Part shown: positions 9,266 to 19,200 of the stretch, in pieces | Numbering within the stretch: the stretch's first letter is position 1 | Layout of the letters: the number at the start of each line of letters is the position of its first letter | From: Spongospora subterranea | Taxonomy: Eukaryota > Endomyxa > Phytomyxea > Plasmodiophorida > Plasmodiophoridae | DNA: 20,416 nt | NCBI GenBank assembly: GCA_900404475.1 | Contig: OUQQ01000361.1 | Coordinates: 1,511-21,926, forward strand | Direction of reading: 5' to 3' | The notes under the pieces: generated by a model | Told to the model about the DNA's origin: nothing | What the model saw: the letters and a program-made list of their open reading frames with translations, nothing else | The model's database searches: none | Program-made: the position numbers and the translations under genes

Positions 9266-9271
9266 TTTTTT
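9266..9271 (+). terminator. RNA polymerase III T-run after tRNA-Val
   Basis: Six consecutive T residues starting four bases after the discriminator base, the standard Pol III termination signal. Confidence 0.85.
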
Positions 9272-9743
9272 CGTCCGTTCAGTTTTTTGTCTGTTTTTGG
9301 GATTGCTTGATTGAAAGTATACAGTAGAACCATCTGCTGTTCAAGAAAATAGTTGCTCGTTAGGTACTATATTTTTGGATAAAAAAACCGGCGTAGGTGA
9401 TCAAAAGAATATCCTACTGTAGATGAATTTAAAACTTCCTGCGCAGGAATCCAGGGGTTCATCAGAACGGCGTTTGATTCGATCACAAGTTGAGATTGTA
9501 AATTTCATCATTCGTTCTCAAAATGTCGTGATACAAATGGTGGTCGAATGCGGGTCGACCCGAAGTTTCTGTAGACCCCTCCGCAGCACTTCCCCATCTG
9601 GGTACACTAGTTTCACCTTAGATTATCCTGTCAAGAGGCGAATTTTTCGGAAAACAATGGTACAGTAGCGATCATCTTGAACCGACAATTTAAACCCTAG
9701 TCCATGTGTTGGATTTGGGAGTTTGCGTCTTTTGTTGCGGTTG
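9272..9743. other. Non-coding stretch between tRNA-Val and gag-like ORF
   Basis: No gene recognised. An 81-codon plus-strand frame (9423-9668) has no motif and no neighbour that supports it. The stretch may hold the decayed downstream part of the element carrying the minus-strand ORF at 9744-10439, but I see no RT, integrase or recombinase motif in it. Confidence 0.5.
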
Positions 9744-10439
9744 TTAATGGTTTGGATTTTTTGGAGTCGCTTGCGGTCCTTTTTTGGGGCGACGTTGTCC
9801 GTTTTTTCGTAAGATTTCAGCAACCTTTGAAGAGGCTGTTTCAGCGAGCAAGTCTTTCGTTATTTCAATGACAGCATTGCCATCTTCAGCGGCTTCACGT
9901 GCTTTCCCCGCTTTGAGTTCTTTGGCAATGGTGTGTTGAATTTGACGAAGAGAGAATTGCGATTTTATGAGAGTGCAGCAGTCTGCGATATAGGTAAGGA
10001 GATCTGTTTCTTCGGCCTCGGTCCAATTGAGATCAGCATCATCAGGTCTCGGGCGGAGATCGAGGGTCTCGAGAATGTGGCATATGCAGCGTTTCATTGT
10101 TTTCATATCATCGTCAATATCTTTTTTATGTGTCAAAAGAGCATCCTCTAACTTGCGTCTTTCAATTTGCACCAGGATTCGAATTTCGTCGTCTACTGTT
10201 GCTGGACTTGAGAAGGGCAATGTCTTGATCAATTTAGGATGTTTTTCCAAAATATAATCAGGGACTGTTCTAGCGATAGCTTGATCGGAAAGATTATCGC
10301 GTGAGGTGCTAATGGAATCACATTTGAATTCGAGTCCAACTCGTTTTCGAACATGTCGTGAAATTAGGTGCTTGATTTTCTTGATTCGTAGCCATGCCAA
10401 TGTGTCTGGGATGGCGATATCGAGCTGTGCTGGATTCAT
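9744..10439 (-). CDS. Unrecognised 231-aa gag-like protein
   Basis: An intact ORF with an ATG start at 10439; an in-frame TGA lies a few codons upstream, which supports this start. I do not recognise the family. Visible: a basic N-terminal part, a charged, probably helical middle (residues about 85-130, rich in E/K/D), a WTEAEETDLLTYIADCCTLIK segment, an alanine/lysine/glutamate-rich helix (KELKAGKAREAAEDG), and a very basic, proline-containing tail (KNGQRRPKKG...). No zinc knuckle, signal peptide or membrane segment is seen. This shape (helical core plus nucleic-acid-binding tail) resembles gag proteins of LTR or tyrosine-recombinase retrotransposons. The repeat-rich setting, with copia debris on one side and a 158-bp inverted repeat upstream of its start, supports a retroelement origin. 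A host gene is the alternative. No pol gene follows in the window. Confidence 0.55.
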   Translation of the reverse strand: MNPAQLDIAIPDTLAWLRIKKIKHLISRHVRKRVGLEFKCDSISTSRDNLSDQAIARTVPDYILEKHPKLIKTLPFSSPATVDDEIRILVQIERRKLEDALLTHKKDIDDDMKTMKRCICHILETLDLRPRPDDADLNWTEAEETDLLTYIADCCTLIKSQFSLRQIQHTIAKELKAGKAREAAEDGNAVIEITKDLLAETASSKVAEILRKNGQRRPKKGPQATPKNPNH

Positions 10440-10776
10440 AGAATGGTGGTGGTCGTGTTTGGGTCACTGAGTGGGTTTTTATTGAAGAAGAAAAGGGTTG
10501 GCGACCTTCGGAAGGCTCAAGTTCCGCTATTGAAGTGCTCAATTAGGGAAACAGACTGGGGAAAGAGAGCTGGGTTTCTGCCCTAGTGAAGGGTTCGTCA
10601 GTAGTTTGATAAGAGTTGGCAGGCCTATTCTTCCTGTTGACAATCAAAAATTACTGAACGCAGTGGTTTATTGAAACTCTCACTCGTGGAGTTGAGTCGA
10701 GTGTTTAACTCATGACTAGCTCGCGTGCCTTCGGGTTGGGCGGAGGCATGAGCAGGGGAAGATAATACTTGTATGA
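10440..10776 (-). other. Leader-like region of the putative retroelement
   Basis: Read on the minus strand, between the left repeat arm and the gag-like ORF. It contains an AATAAA-type motif in TTTCAATAAACC (near 10663-10674) followed by GATTGTCAACAGGAAG, which could be the end of an LTR. No tRNA primer-binding match was identified. A 72-codon minus frame (10625-10843) runs through it and is probably incidental. Confidence 0.35.
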
Positions 10777-11327
10777 GATCAGCAGAATCCAATCTGTCCG
10801 GGTTTGCGATTACACTGCCAACGTATATATAGGGATATATCAATGTTGCTTATTGTTTGTTAAGGTTGTCAGTTCAGGAAGAACAAGTATCTGCTGTTCT
10901 GTGAGACACTGTAGACACTGATTTGCTGCATGATAGGACAGCATCGTTTGAAATCCACGTATTCCATTAGGAGTGTATCGGTGCACAACGCGTCGTTCTC
11001 CACGATCGAACAGTTTCCCACACTTGCTACATGTACTTCCTCAGAAACCAGCAGGCACAAAACGTCAACGGGGCCCCATTGCCATCTCGATGCAATTTGT
11101 AGGACAAAGAGGCAAGGCGGTGGTTACCTCGGTTGATGTTAATGTGGACTTGCTTTGATAACGTGGGGCATCATGCAGCAAATCAGTGTCTACAGTGTTT
11201 CACAGAACAGCAGATACTTGTTCTTCCTGAACTGACAACCTTAACAAACAATAAGCAACATTGATATATCCCTACATATACGTTGGCAGTGTAATCGCAA
11301 ACCCGGACAGATTGTATTGTGCTGATC
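10777..11327. repeat. 158-bp inverted repeat with 235-bp spacer
   Basis: Left arm 10777-10934 and right arm 11170-11327 are reverse complements over about 158 bp with only a few differences (for example CAGAATCCAATC against CACAATACAATC, TATATATAGG against TATATGTAGG, GTGAGACAC against GTGAAACAC). Both arms hold a TATATA-type element and a CAATGTTGCTTATTGTTTGTTAAGG-like block (quoted in part: CAATGTTGCTTATTGTTTG). The 235-bp spacer (10935-11169) has no recognised gene. Read outward, each arm resembles the promoter half of an LTR, one leading into the gag-like ORF, so this may be two head-to-head terminal repeats. A foldback or MITE-like element is the alternative. Confidence 0.85.
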
Positions 11328-11621
11328 TGACACCAATTTACAGTTTGGGCAGACCACGTACCGCGTTGAACAACCGGGCATGAGCGCAAACTGTGCGAAT
11401 TTCACTGAGTACCCATCATCAGGTCGGGCATAACAAGCATCTGCCGACTTATCGTGCCCGGCATGCCCTGCTACGCGTGTTAGGACCGCATTCGGAAATG
11501 GTCACCTTGTTGGTTCGACGAATAATAGGGCGACGTGACTGTTTCAAACCAATTCATTGTCAATAATGTATTATTTTGTTACATTATCAAAGATGCTGGT
11601 TAAAAATACTTCGGATTCCGG

Positions 11622-12541
11622 TCAAACAGTTAATTTGCCAACGCAGCATTTTCCAAGTAAGAAACTTGCATTAACCCAAGGATGCGTGGCATCTAAAGGA
11701 CATCTTAGATGAGCAACACAACCATTATGATTCATAACAATGTACCAAACAAAGCAGTAGCGTCCTTTCCAGCTGCACGCATCAGTTCAGAACGGCCTGC
11801 GTGGGAATTGACTATGATGAACGAATTCATTGCAAAAACAGTACCTCCCGGGTGGAAATCGAGGTACTCGGTTACGTTGTAGACAAACCCACGATGGGCA
11901 ATCCACGTATCAAGTGGATGACAATGCTCAGCGACTTGGTCTAATGTGTATGCACTCAGTTGCCGAGGAGCCATCTGATTGGTCAATCGCAACCAGTCCA
12001 TGGCAGAATGGCCCGATGACAACGGCTGCTTGGGTCTTTTGTGAATCTCACCGGTCAACGACGACGTCGATTGGAAAGCAGGGACCGGAGGTATGGGCGA
12101 TGAGGAATTTCTTGCTGAAAACGGTTTCAGTTTTTGGAGACCTGAGTGACGTTGGTGAGAGGCGGGTACAGGATTAGGTACGGCGTCGTCGACAACATTC
12201 ACGTCTACGTCCGAAACATCGACATCAGTAGGAGGTTGACCATAAGAAGGGTCATCTTCATGAAGAAATATCCCGATTAGAAAATTCGCCATAAGTTTCT
12301 TCGCGTATTTAGAGTGACCAGTTTCATCGAACTCTTTGGATGCGTCTTTACCCTGAATGACGAAAGTCAGAGCGAAAGCCTGACGACGTTGACCGTATCG
12401 TACCGCACTATAGCGAATTATTTCAAGCCCGCCTGGGTGCTCGTTGAACGCGCCTAAATCGTAAACGTGATCATGGATCGCGACCCAGACGTCCTGACGA
12501 TGGTCGGCTAGCTCTCGAGGGCCGATGCGCCTTGAGGACAT
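11622..12541 (-). CDS. Double cytochrome b5-domain protein, NCB5OR-like, 4 exons
   Basis: Exons (minus) 12541-12404, 12352-11845, 11796-11746, 11692-11622; 768 nt, 255 aa. Introns are 51, 48 and 53 bp, all GT-AG. The first two are multiples of three with no stop, so an unspliced 271-codon frame misleads. First b5 domain: VWVAIHDHVYDLGAFNEHPGG with heme His H35, and GKDASKEFDETGHS with H59. A linker of about 85 residues rich in P, S and D follows. Then comes SAMDWLRLTNQ (about 163-172), which resembles the MDW segment before the b5 domain of NCB5OR/CYB5R4, and a second b5 domain: WIAHRGFVYNVTEYLDFHPGG (H213) and LMRAAGKDATALFDATHPWV (H236). It ends at GKLTV. No CS domain or FAD/NADH reductase domain is present. 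Expected role: a heme-binding electron carrier that needs an external reductase and acceptor, perhaps in lipid modification; that role is inferred. There is no membrane anchor. It is divergent from the ABCA gene. Confidence 0.9.
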
Positions 12542-13214
12542 TAACACCTGATGTGCACGAACCCTCTATCAATCATTAAACGCGTTTACTGCCAGACCGA
12601 TCACCTCGATGATGAAAATGAACTCAAAAGTAAAATGGGTTCAGACTACAGCAGCCACGGCCAGGAGGCCAAGCATCGGCCCAAACAGTTTTCAAAATCA
12701 CTTATGTACATTCTCTCACTTGTGTCCCGCCGCCGATTCCGTTGATCAAATCATCAGTTGAATAACTGAAATAAATGACCAAGATACTAGTCGTTTATAA
12801 GTGGAAATTGCTAACCAAATCTGACCTCGGAATGGCTGGGGCTATTAGATGCCGAGTTTGTGATTGTTGCAGAGTGACCTTTGAAAATGAATTCTTCCCG
12901 AACGACGAGTTTCTCAGGCAATCGATATTTCCGATTATTTGCTCCCAGAAAGTTGTCCATAAATGGTTTCTCTTAATGCGATGCGAGAGATAATCCGGCA
13001 AGCACAACTCGTCCCCATGCGTGAATACAGCTGGAGAGAATGATTAAATACACCATGGTGGGCCCCGCGCCGTGGGATAACACATGACTCGCAGTGACGC
13101 AACAGTGTGAGCCACATGAAGGATTCAACGATGGGCACGTCGTAACTATAGTAACTCGGCCTCCTTTTTTATCCGGATTGTAGCTCTGCTAAGTCATATC
13201 GTTCTCCTTCAGCG
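12542..13214. promoter_or_regulatory. Head-to-head intergenic region between b5 and ABCA genes
   Basis: The 673-bp gap separates two divergently transcribed starts and must hold both promoters. I see no clear TATA box. Small frames occur (12551-12745 +, 64 codons with a true ATG; 12795-13007 - and 12935-13138 -), but none has a motif. The plus frame starts 10 bp from the b5 start on the other strand and would sit in its 5' leader, so I do not call it a gene. Confidence 0.5.
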
Positions 13215-16200
13215 ATGAATAGGAACGCGCCGCGATTGTGGGCGTGCACCCGCGCTTTTCTTTGGAGAAATTATCTAATGAAAAAACGACGTCCACGCCA
13301 AACGGTGTTAGAGATTTTCACCCCGATTGTCATAATGCTATTCATAGCATGTTTGAGGTTGGCCTTACCAGTTCAAAACACTCCCGCTGTCAGATAAGTC
13401 TCCGATCGATTCATAATTTTGATAACTGATCTGTTGCGTTTTCCGTAGGTGCCAGACGATCCGTCTATGCACAACTCAGTCAACACTGACGCACCGTTGG
13501 ACATCATCCAGAAATTATCTGAAGATCCTTCACTCCGCATCCTAATGACGGGGTCGACATCGAATTCCATCTCAGCTGCCGTGAGCGTGCTTTCTTTCGA
13601 ATGATTTTCGATACCTGAATCTCTATCTAGACAGTGGCGGATATTGCAACTCACCTTCGTTCACGTTTGTCGCAACAATCGTCAGCACTTGTTTATACCG
13701 AGAACGAAGACGTGTTAATGCAGGAATTTTCCCGAGGAAAAGTTGGCGAAAATTCACATCCTCATGTGGTTCGCGTTTAGCTGGTTATTTCAGGTTCTCG
13801 CTGGAATTGTTATTGGACCAGTTCCGAATGGAGATGGACTCCGAGTTGCATTACGTATGCCACAAGTTACTGTACCTCTCACGACAAGCGTTTTCAACGA
13901 GACTGGACAATCCGGATCGTATGTTGATTCTATGTTCGTGTCATTGCAGGTAATTCTCATCCCATCTGTCGAATTTGCGGACATGATTTCAGAATGAATG
14001 TTGATTATGCTTCGATAGGCTGCCATAGCTGCATCGATAGTGGAATCAGTAACTGGAGCAAGTCAGTTTCCCAAACTGGTCACCTCCCGAGCGTTCCCTA
14101 TGAAGGCTTCCTCAATCGACCTTTTTCCTGTAATCGTGCAACAAGTGGGAGGTATTTTCGATAGAAGATTGAGGTTTACTCATATACTTAAACACCGATC
14201 AGGGCTTTACTTGGTTACTGGGTATCTCGGATTCTCAATTAATTTGCTTTTCGTTCTGGTCCAAGAAAAGGAAGTATGTGTTTTGCCAACCATCGTCGTC
14301 GCCTTCATTTAGTTCCTTTTTTTTCTAGAATCGATCCAGAGAAACTATGTTGATCACAGGCGTTCCTTTGCTTTCATTATGGATTTCTTGGCATATCACA
14401 TACTCGCTATTGTCGATGGTCGTCACGATTTTATCGACCGTAATCGTGTATACGACTTCACTGATCAGACCAGAAGCAATATTTTCTTTTATGATTCTAT
14501 TGAGCTCATTTTCCTGCGTCTGTTTGATTGCCTAATCTGTTGTCCACATAATTTATTGGTTCTCAGGCTTTGATATCATTTTCATTTACTATCTCAACGT
14601 TTTTTTCCAAGGCGAAAACGGCGAGTCAAGTTGGCAGTCTAACTATGATGCTAATGTATCTTCCTCGATATCTTTTCAATGATTCTTACAATGTGAAAAT
14701 GAAAAACACTGCTCATTTGATCCAATTTTTGACGCGTTGTTCAGTATCTATTGGCATGCTTATCTCCTCCGATAGCCTTCGAGCATGGGTTCACGCTGCT
14801 ACTTGACCCAAAAGCCGAGCCGTTTTCGTTCCAGATCCTAATATTTCCGCTTTTGATCATGATCGATAGCTTTGCCCTAATGTTTCTGGCGTTTTATTTA
14901 GATGCAGCGATGCCATCTGTAAAAACGATCAGTCTTGAATTATCCGTCCATTTAAATCAGAAAATCTTGCCTCAGGAGTTTCGTTCATCGCCAATCTGGA
15001 GTCCATGTCGTAAAAAACGGCCTGTTTCTCCATTATATAATGATCCTGATCACGTGTCGTTAATCCCGTTAATCGGTATCCGCTGTAAATTCCGCCTTCG
15101 AAATGCCAACGTTTACAGGTGGTGCTCAAAATCATGTTCCCGGAAGCGAGTTGCATAACGAGAATGCAGTGTCAATGCCAAAAGACAATAATGTGATCTC
15201 CATTCGTGGATTATCCAAGGCATTTGCTTGCGAACCTAAGGGAAATCTCGTCCGTGCCCTTTCAGGTCTTAACCTCGACATTAAATGCGGCAAACTAACG
15301 AGTATTCTTGGCCATAACGGAGCAGGTACATTGGATATTTTTCATGTTTCGTTGTCATCGTTTACCTTTACAGTTTACATCGCGCTGCATCCTATTGTGT
15401 TTTTTTTTTCTCAAACAGCACCAAAATAATTTTCGTTTCGCATGAAGGAAAGACGACGTTAATGTCTATTCTATGCGGCTTGCTTTCTGCCGATGAAGGA
15501 ACCGTATATATTGATGGTGATATTGACCTGGTCAGCTGAAAGCGCTTTGGTTGAGCCGCATCTAATTTATTGGACTGATCACCGTAGCTGGGTTCGGTGC
15601 ACAAGGTTCGAGAAACGTTGGGGATTGGCTATTGCCCTCAAACGTAAGAATATTCACCCTAACATACATATCGAAGTTGCCTCGTGTTTAAAGTTTTTTT
15701 CTTGGTTACGTTGTCAAAAATATTCTTCTTCGCAATTCTACTGTAGTGATGTTGGTTTATTCTTTAGAGACCAAATTATCCCGGAATTGACCGTTACAGA
15801 GCATATTAATTTGTTTGCAAGACTGAAAAACGTTGATCCTCATACTATCGATGGACTTCTTGCAACTTTCAATCTTGGCAATATTGCCGATCTTTCTGGA
15901 TCTCACTTGAGCGGTGGTCAGAAACGAAAACTATCTCTAGCAATGTCGATGGTATTATTCGCCATGTTTTGACTTCATGTTTTGAAATTTTCAATCTTGC
16001 CTGCAGATTGGGAATCCGTTGATTGTATTTTTGGACGAACCATCAGCTGGACTGGATCCCGTGTCAAGACGAGAAATGTGGGAAATATTGGAGCAGTTCA
16101 AATCGCAACATTACCTGGTCATGACCACACAGTTAGTCCTTCAATATTTTTTGTTTTTTTTCTCGTAAAGTTGCAAATCATAGTGTTTTAAGCTAAAATA

Positions 16201-19200
16201 CAAGTTGTCAAAATTGTTGGTTTTTTTAAAACAAATACGGTTCTTTTTTTACTGGGTGTGACAAAATGCCAGTTTTACATTCGAAACATTTTGGTCAAAG
16301 TATAACTTAAATAAACTGTTGACAGCTCAATGGACGAAGCAGAAATGATGAGTGATATGATCGTGGTGCTGAACAACGGCCAGGTTTGTGCGTCAGGATC
16401 TTCGCTCGAGTTGAAACGGTCCTTTGGTCTTGGATATAACCTCACTGTTGCCCTTGCCCCGAATATCGAATCCAAGAATCTCGTCAGTTTTGTAGTTGAT
16501 TCTATTCCCGGTAAGATAAGTTTGCAAGTTTAGGATCGGCCATCAGCGAGTTTTCTGTAGAATATGTTAAGCTTTTCTGTACTTTCCGACGAACGTATTG
16601 AGCTGTGTTTACAGATGCGTCCATTCGCGAATCCCAGTCTCAATCGGAAATTTCGTTTTCTCTACCCTTACATCAAACTGCAAATTTCGCCCAGGTGCTG
16701 AGTTCACTTCAGAGGGTCTCTGGTGTCATCTCATTATCCTTGTCTTTAACAAGTCTTGAAGAGGTTATTTTTCATTCTTTATGAGCTTCAAAAATCAATT
16801 CCTAATCCGTATCAGGTTTTTTTGCATTTAGTGAACGATAAATGTGACACCGATGATACTGCAATATCTGATGTTAATCCATCCCTACCGAAATTCCCAG
16901 CCGGAGAACCTTCATTCCTAATGCTTCGTCAGCTAGCTGCTTTATTATGGACGTTCTTCACAGTGTCCCGTAGAGATTTTCGTAGCCTAATCTACCAGAT
17001 TTTACTCCCAGTTGCGGGGGCCGTCGCTTTTGCGATAATCAATCATTCATTGGCATATTCAAATAGTGCAACAATTCAAGATCCACCGCTCTCGTTTCTG
17101 GATAAATCCATTTTTCCTACGAAAGGTAAATTCTCTCTGCTGTTGAAATTGGGATTATTTCTGTTACACCTATTTTGTTGTCCGTTTTAACGTCTGACCT
17201 ATTTCAGTGATTCCCGAAACGCGCGTGTTCATGGCCGAGACTTTGCAGCGACTTGGGTTGCGCGAGATTTTGATCACGTCCAACAATATGGAAGAAGCCC
17301 TGTTATCCGACTCCGTGCCCTCTTCGACAATTGCCTTTGCCATGGACACCTCTCTTCTTGTCTACCACAATACCAGTTTTCTGCACTCGTTGCCCGTACG
17401 ATATGTCCCACAGTGCCATCTTTTTTAGAGTGTGAATGCTGTCAAAACTCATGAGTTGTTTTCAATGAATATTTGCTGTTTTGCGTAACGAGAACTTTCT
17501 GATCTGATTCTGACACATTGTAGGCGGCCATCACACTGTTGACTAATGGTGTCTCCGGTGGAACACATATCGATTTTGTTTCACACCCGTTCCCGTATTC
17601 TGTAGTAAATGATTCTGCACGTTCGATGATGGCCGCAATATTGTTATCATTGGGTAGTTACCTTTCGTCGCAATCTTCGCCTATCGTTGCCACATGTTTC
17701 TGAGATCAAAACTGATCGTATAGGTTTTGCGTATGTTCCACTCGGTTTAGGAATCGGTAATCCGCTATAAAAATGAAATCTCAACGTTTAGAATTTGTTA
17801 TCGTCAACCCATTTTTTTTCGGTTTTTGATTTTTCCATACTGCGGTTTAATCTCCCTTGCTTTCTCCTGCTGGCTCACTTTCAGAATCTTAGGAATTCTT
17901 CGATTCAAAATAAACGGCGCTCAACGTTTATTGAGGATTATGGGTATGCGGCCATTACTATTTTGGATAGCCAGGTGACAGCATTGAAATTGTATCTGAT
18001 ACCCCTTCTGATCGTCAAGTCGTCGTGGATCAATCCAGATTGTTGCATGATACTCTGATCTACATGGCATCATCAATATTTTGTCTAACCGTTATTGTCG
18101 CTGTGTCATGGGAATGGACTCTTCTACGGGATCGACTGGGATCGATTCTGGTTGGATTTCTGTGCAACGCGTTCGCCACTCTGTCATTCAACGCGTAAAT
18201 TATTTTTATATTATTGTCTCTTCTGCTGATTGCCGAGTTCTTCATTTTGCAGTTTCTTATCTACAAAAACGGAAACAGTCCAGTCGTATTCAACAATATC
18301 CTCAATGGTGTTCGCTATCGGAACACTAGTTGTTTTTTTCATTGCGGTCGCCGTTCTTTCTTCACCAACAACTTCGTTCTCTTTATGCCCTCTTGTTGTG
18401 CTGCCAAATTTCACCTTGATTGCGTCCCTGCTGTTAAACTTGGAGGTTCTTGGGTTCGTGACCTGAACTACAACACATCGCAACGTCTGAACACATTATT
18501 TAGTCCGCTTACTATATCTTTGCTTCCGCTTTGTCTGTCAGCATTAACAGTCTCAGTTTTTTGGCTATTGTTGGCGTTACGCTCTGATTGCCGAGAGTTG
18601 AAAAGGAGTTCAAAGAGGTCATAGCGAAAAACAAACTGCAGGGATATTTTGGCTAAACGACTTACGTTTTAGGACAAATGAATCATTGCTCCAGATTCAA
18701 CCTGAGGACGAAGACGTGGCCGTCGAGCGCGCGCGAATCGCAAGCCAATACGAGACATACGACGATATGTGCCTTGATAATATCGCGATTAGCTTGGGTG
18801 ACGTAGATATCGTTCACGGCATCAGTTTTGGCATCGGAAGTGGCGATATATTCGGTCTTTTGGGTCCAAACGGAGCCGGTTGGTTTTTTGTTTTGATTCC
18901 GTTGTATCATTGACGCTGAGTTCTTCTGAAGGGAAGTCAACGACCATGAAATGTCTAATCGGAGAAGTTTTACCCATATCTGGGCGATGCCGTATTGATC
19001 AGCTCGATCTGATTGCGGATATCGATGATATTTACAAGGTCCGTCTGTTTACCGCATGTTCATCCAATATTGCCTTCATTGTCTTCCTAGGTCACAGGAT
19101 ATGTACCTCAAATGGATGCCCTTGTTGACCATTTAACCGGAAGCGAACATTTGCAGCTTTTCGCTCGTATGCAGGCATGACCTGCAGGTTTTCCGATAAT

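Noticed and set aside
11732..12547. Single 271-codon unspliced b5 gene starting with GTG at 12547
   Set aside because: Two inserted stretches with GT...AG ends interrupt the conserved b5 motifs, the frame ends before the last part of the second b5 domain, and a proper ATG lies at 12541.
12551..12745. 64-codon plus-strand ORF in the divergent promoter region
   Set aside because: It has a true ATG but no motif or supporting context, and it sits in the likely leader of the b5 gene on the other strand.
14690..14765. Apparent +1 frameshift in the ABCA gene before the LSPPIAF segment
   Set aside because: A 52-bp GT-AG intron (14693-14744) joins SYN to YLLACLSPP in phase 0 and restores the family pattern, so no frameshift is needed.
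14919..14975. Shorter 42-bp version of ABCA intron 9 ending at 14960
   Set aside because: It is also in phase, but the acceptor at 14975 gives a 57-bp intron and a better match to the usual ABCA loop (MPSEFRSSPIW), so the longer form is preferred.
18440..18510. Apparent frameshift and stop in TMD2 of the ABCA gene
   Set aside because: A 50-bp intron (18454-18503, donor GG|GTTCGT, acceptor TTTAG) keeps phase and continues the hydrophobic segment.
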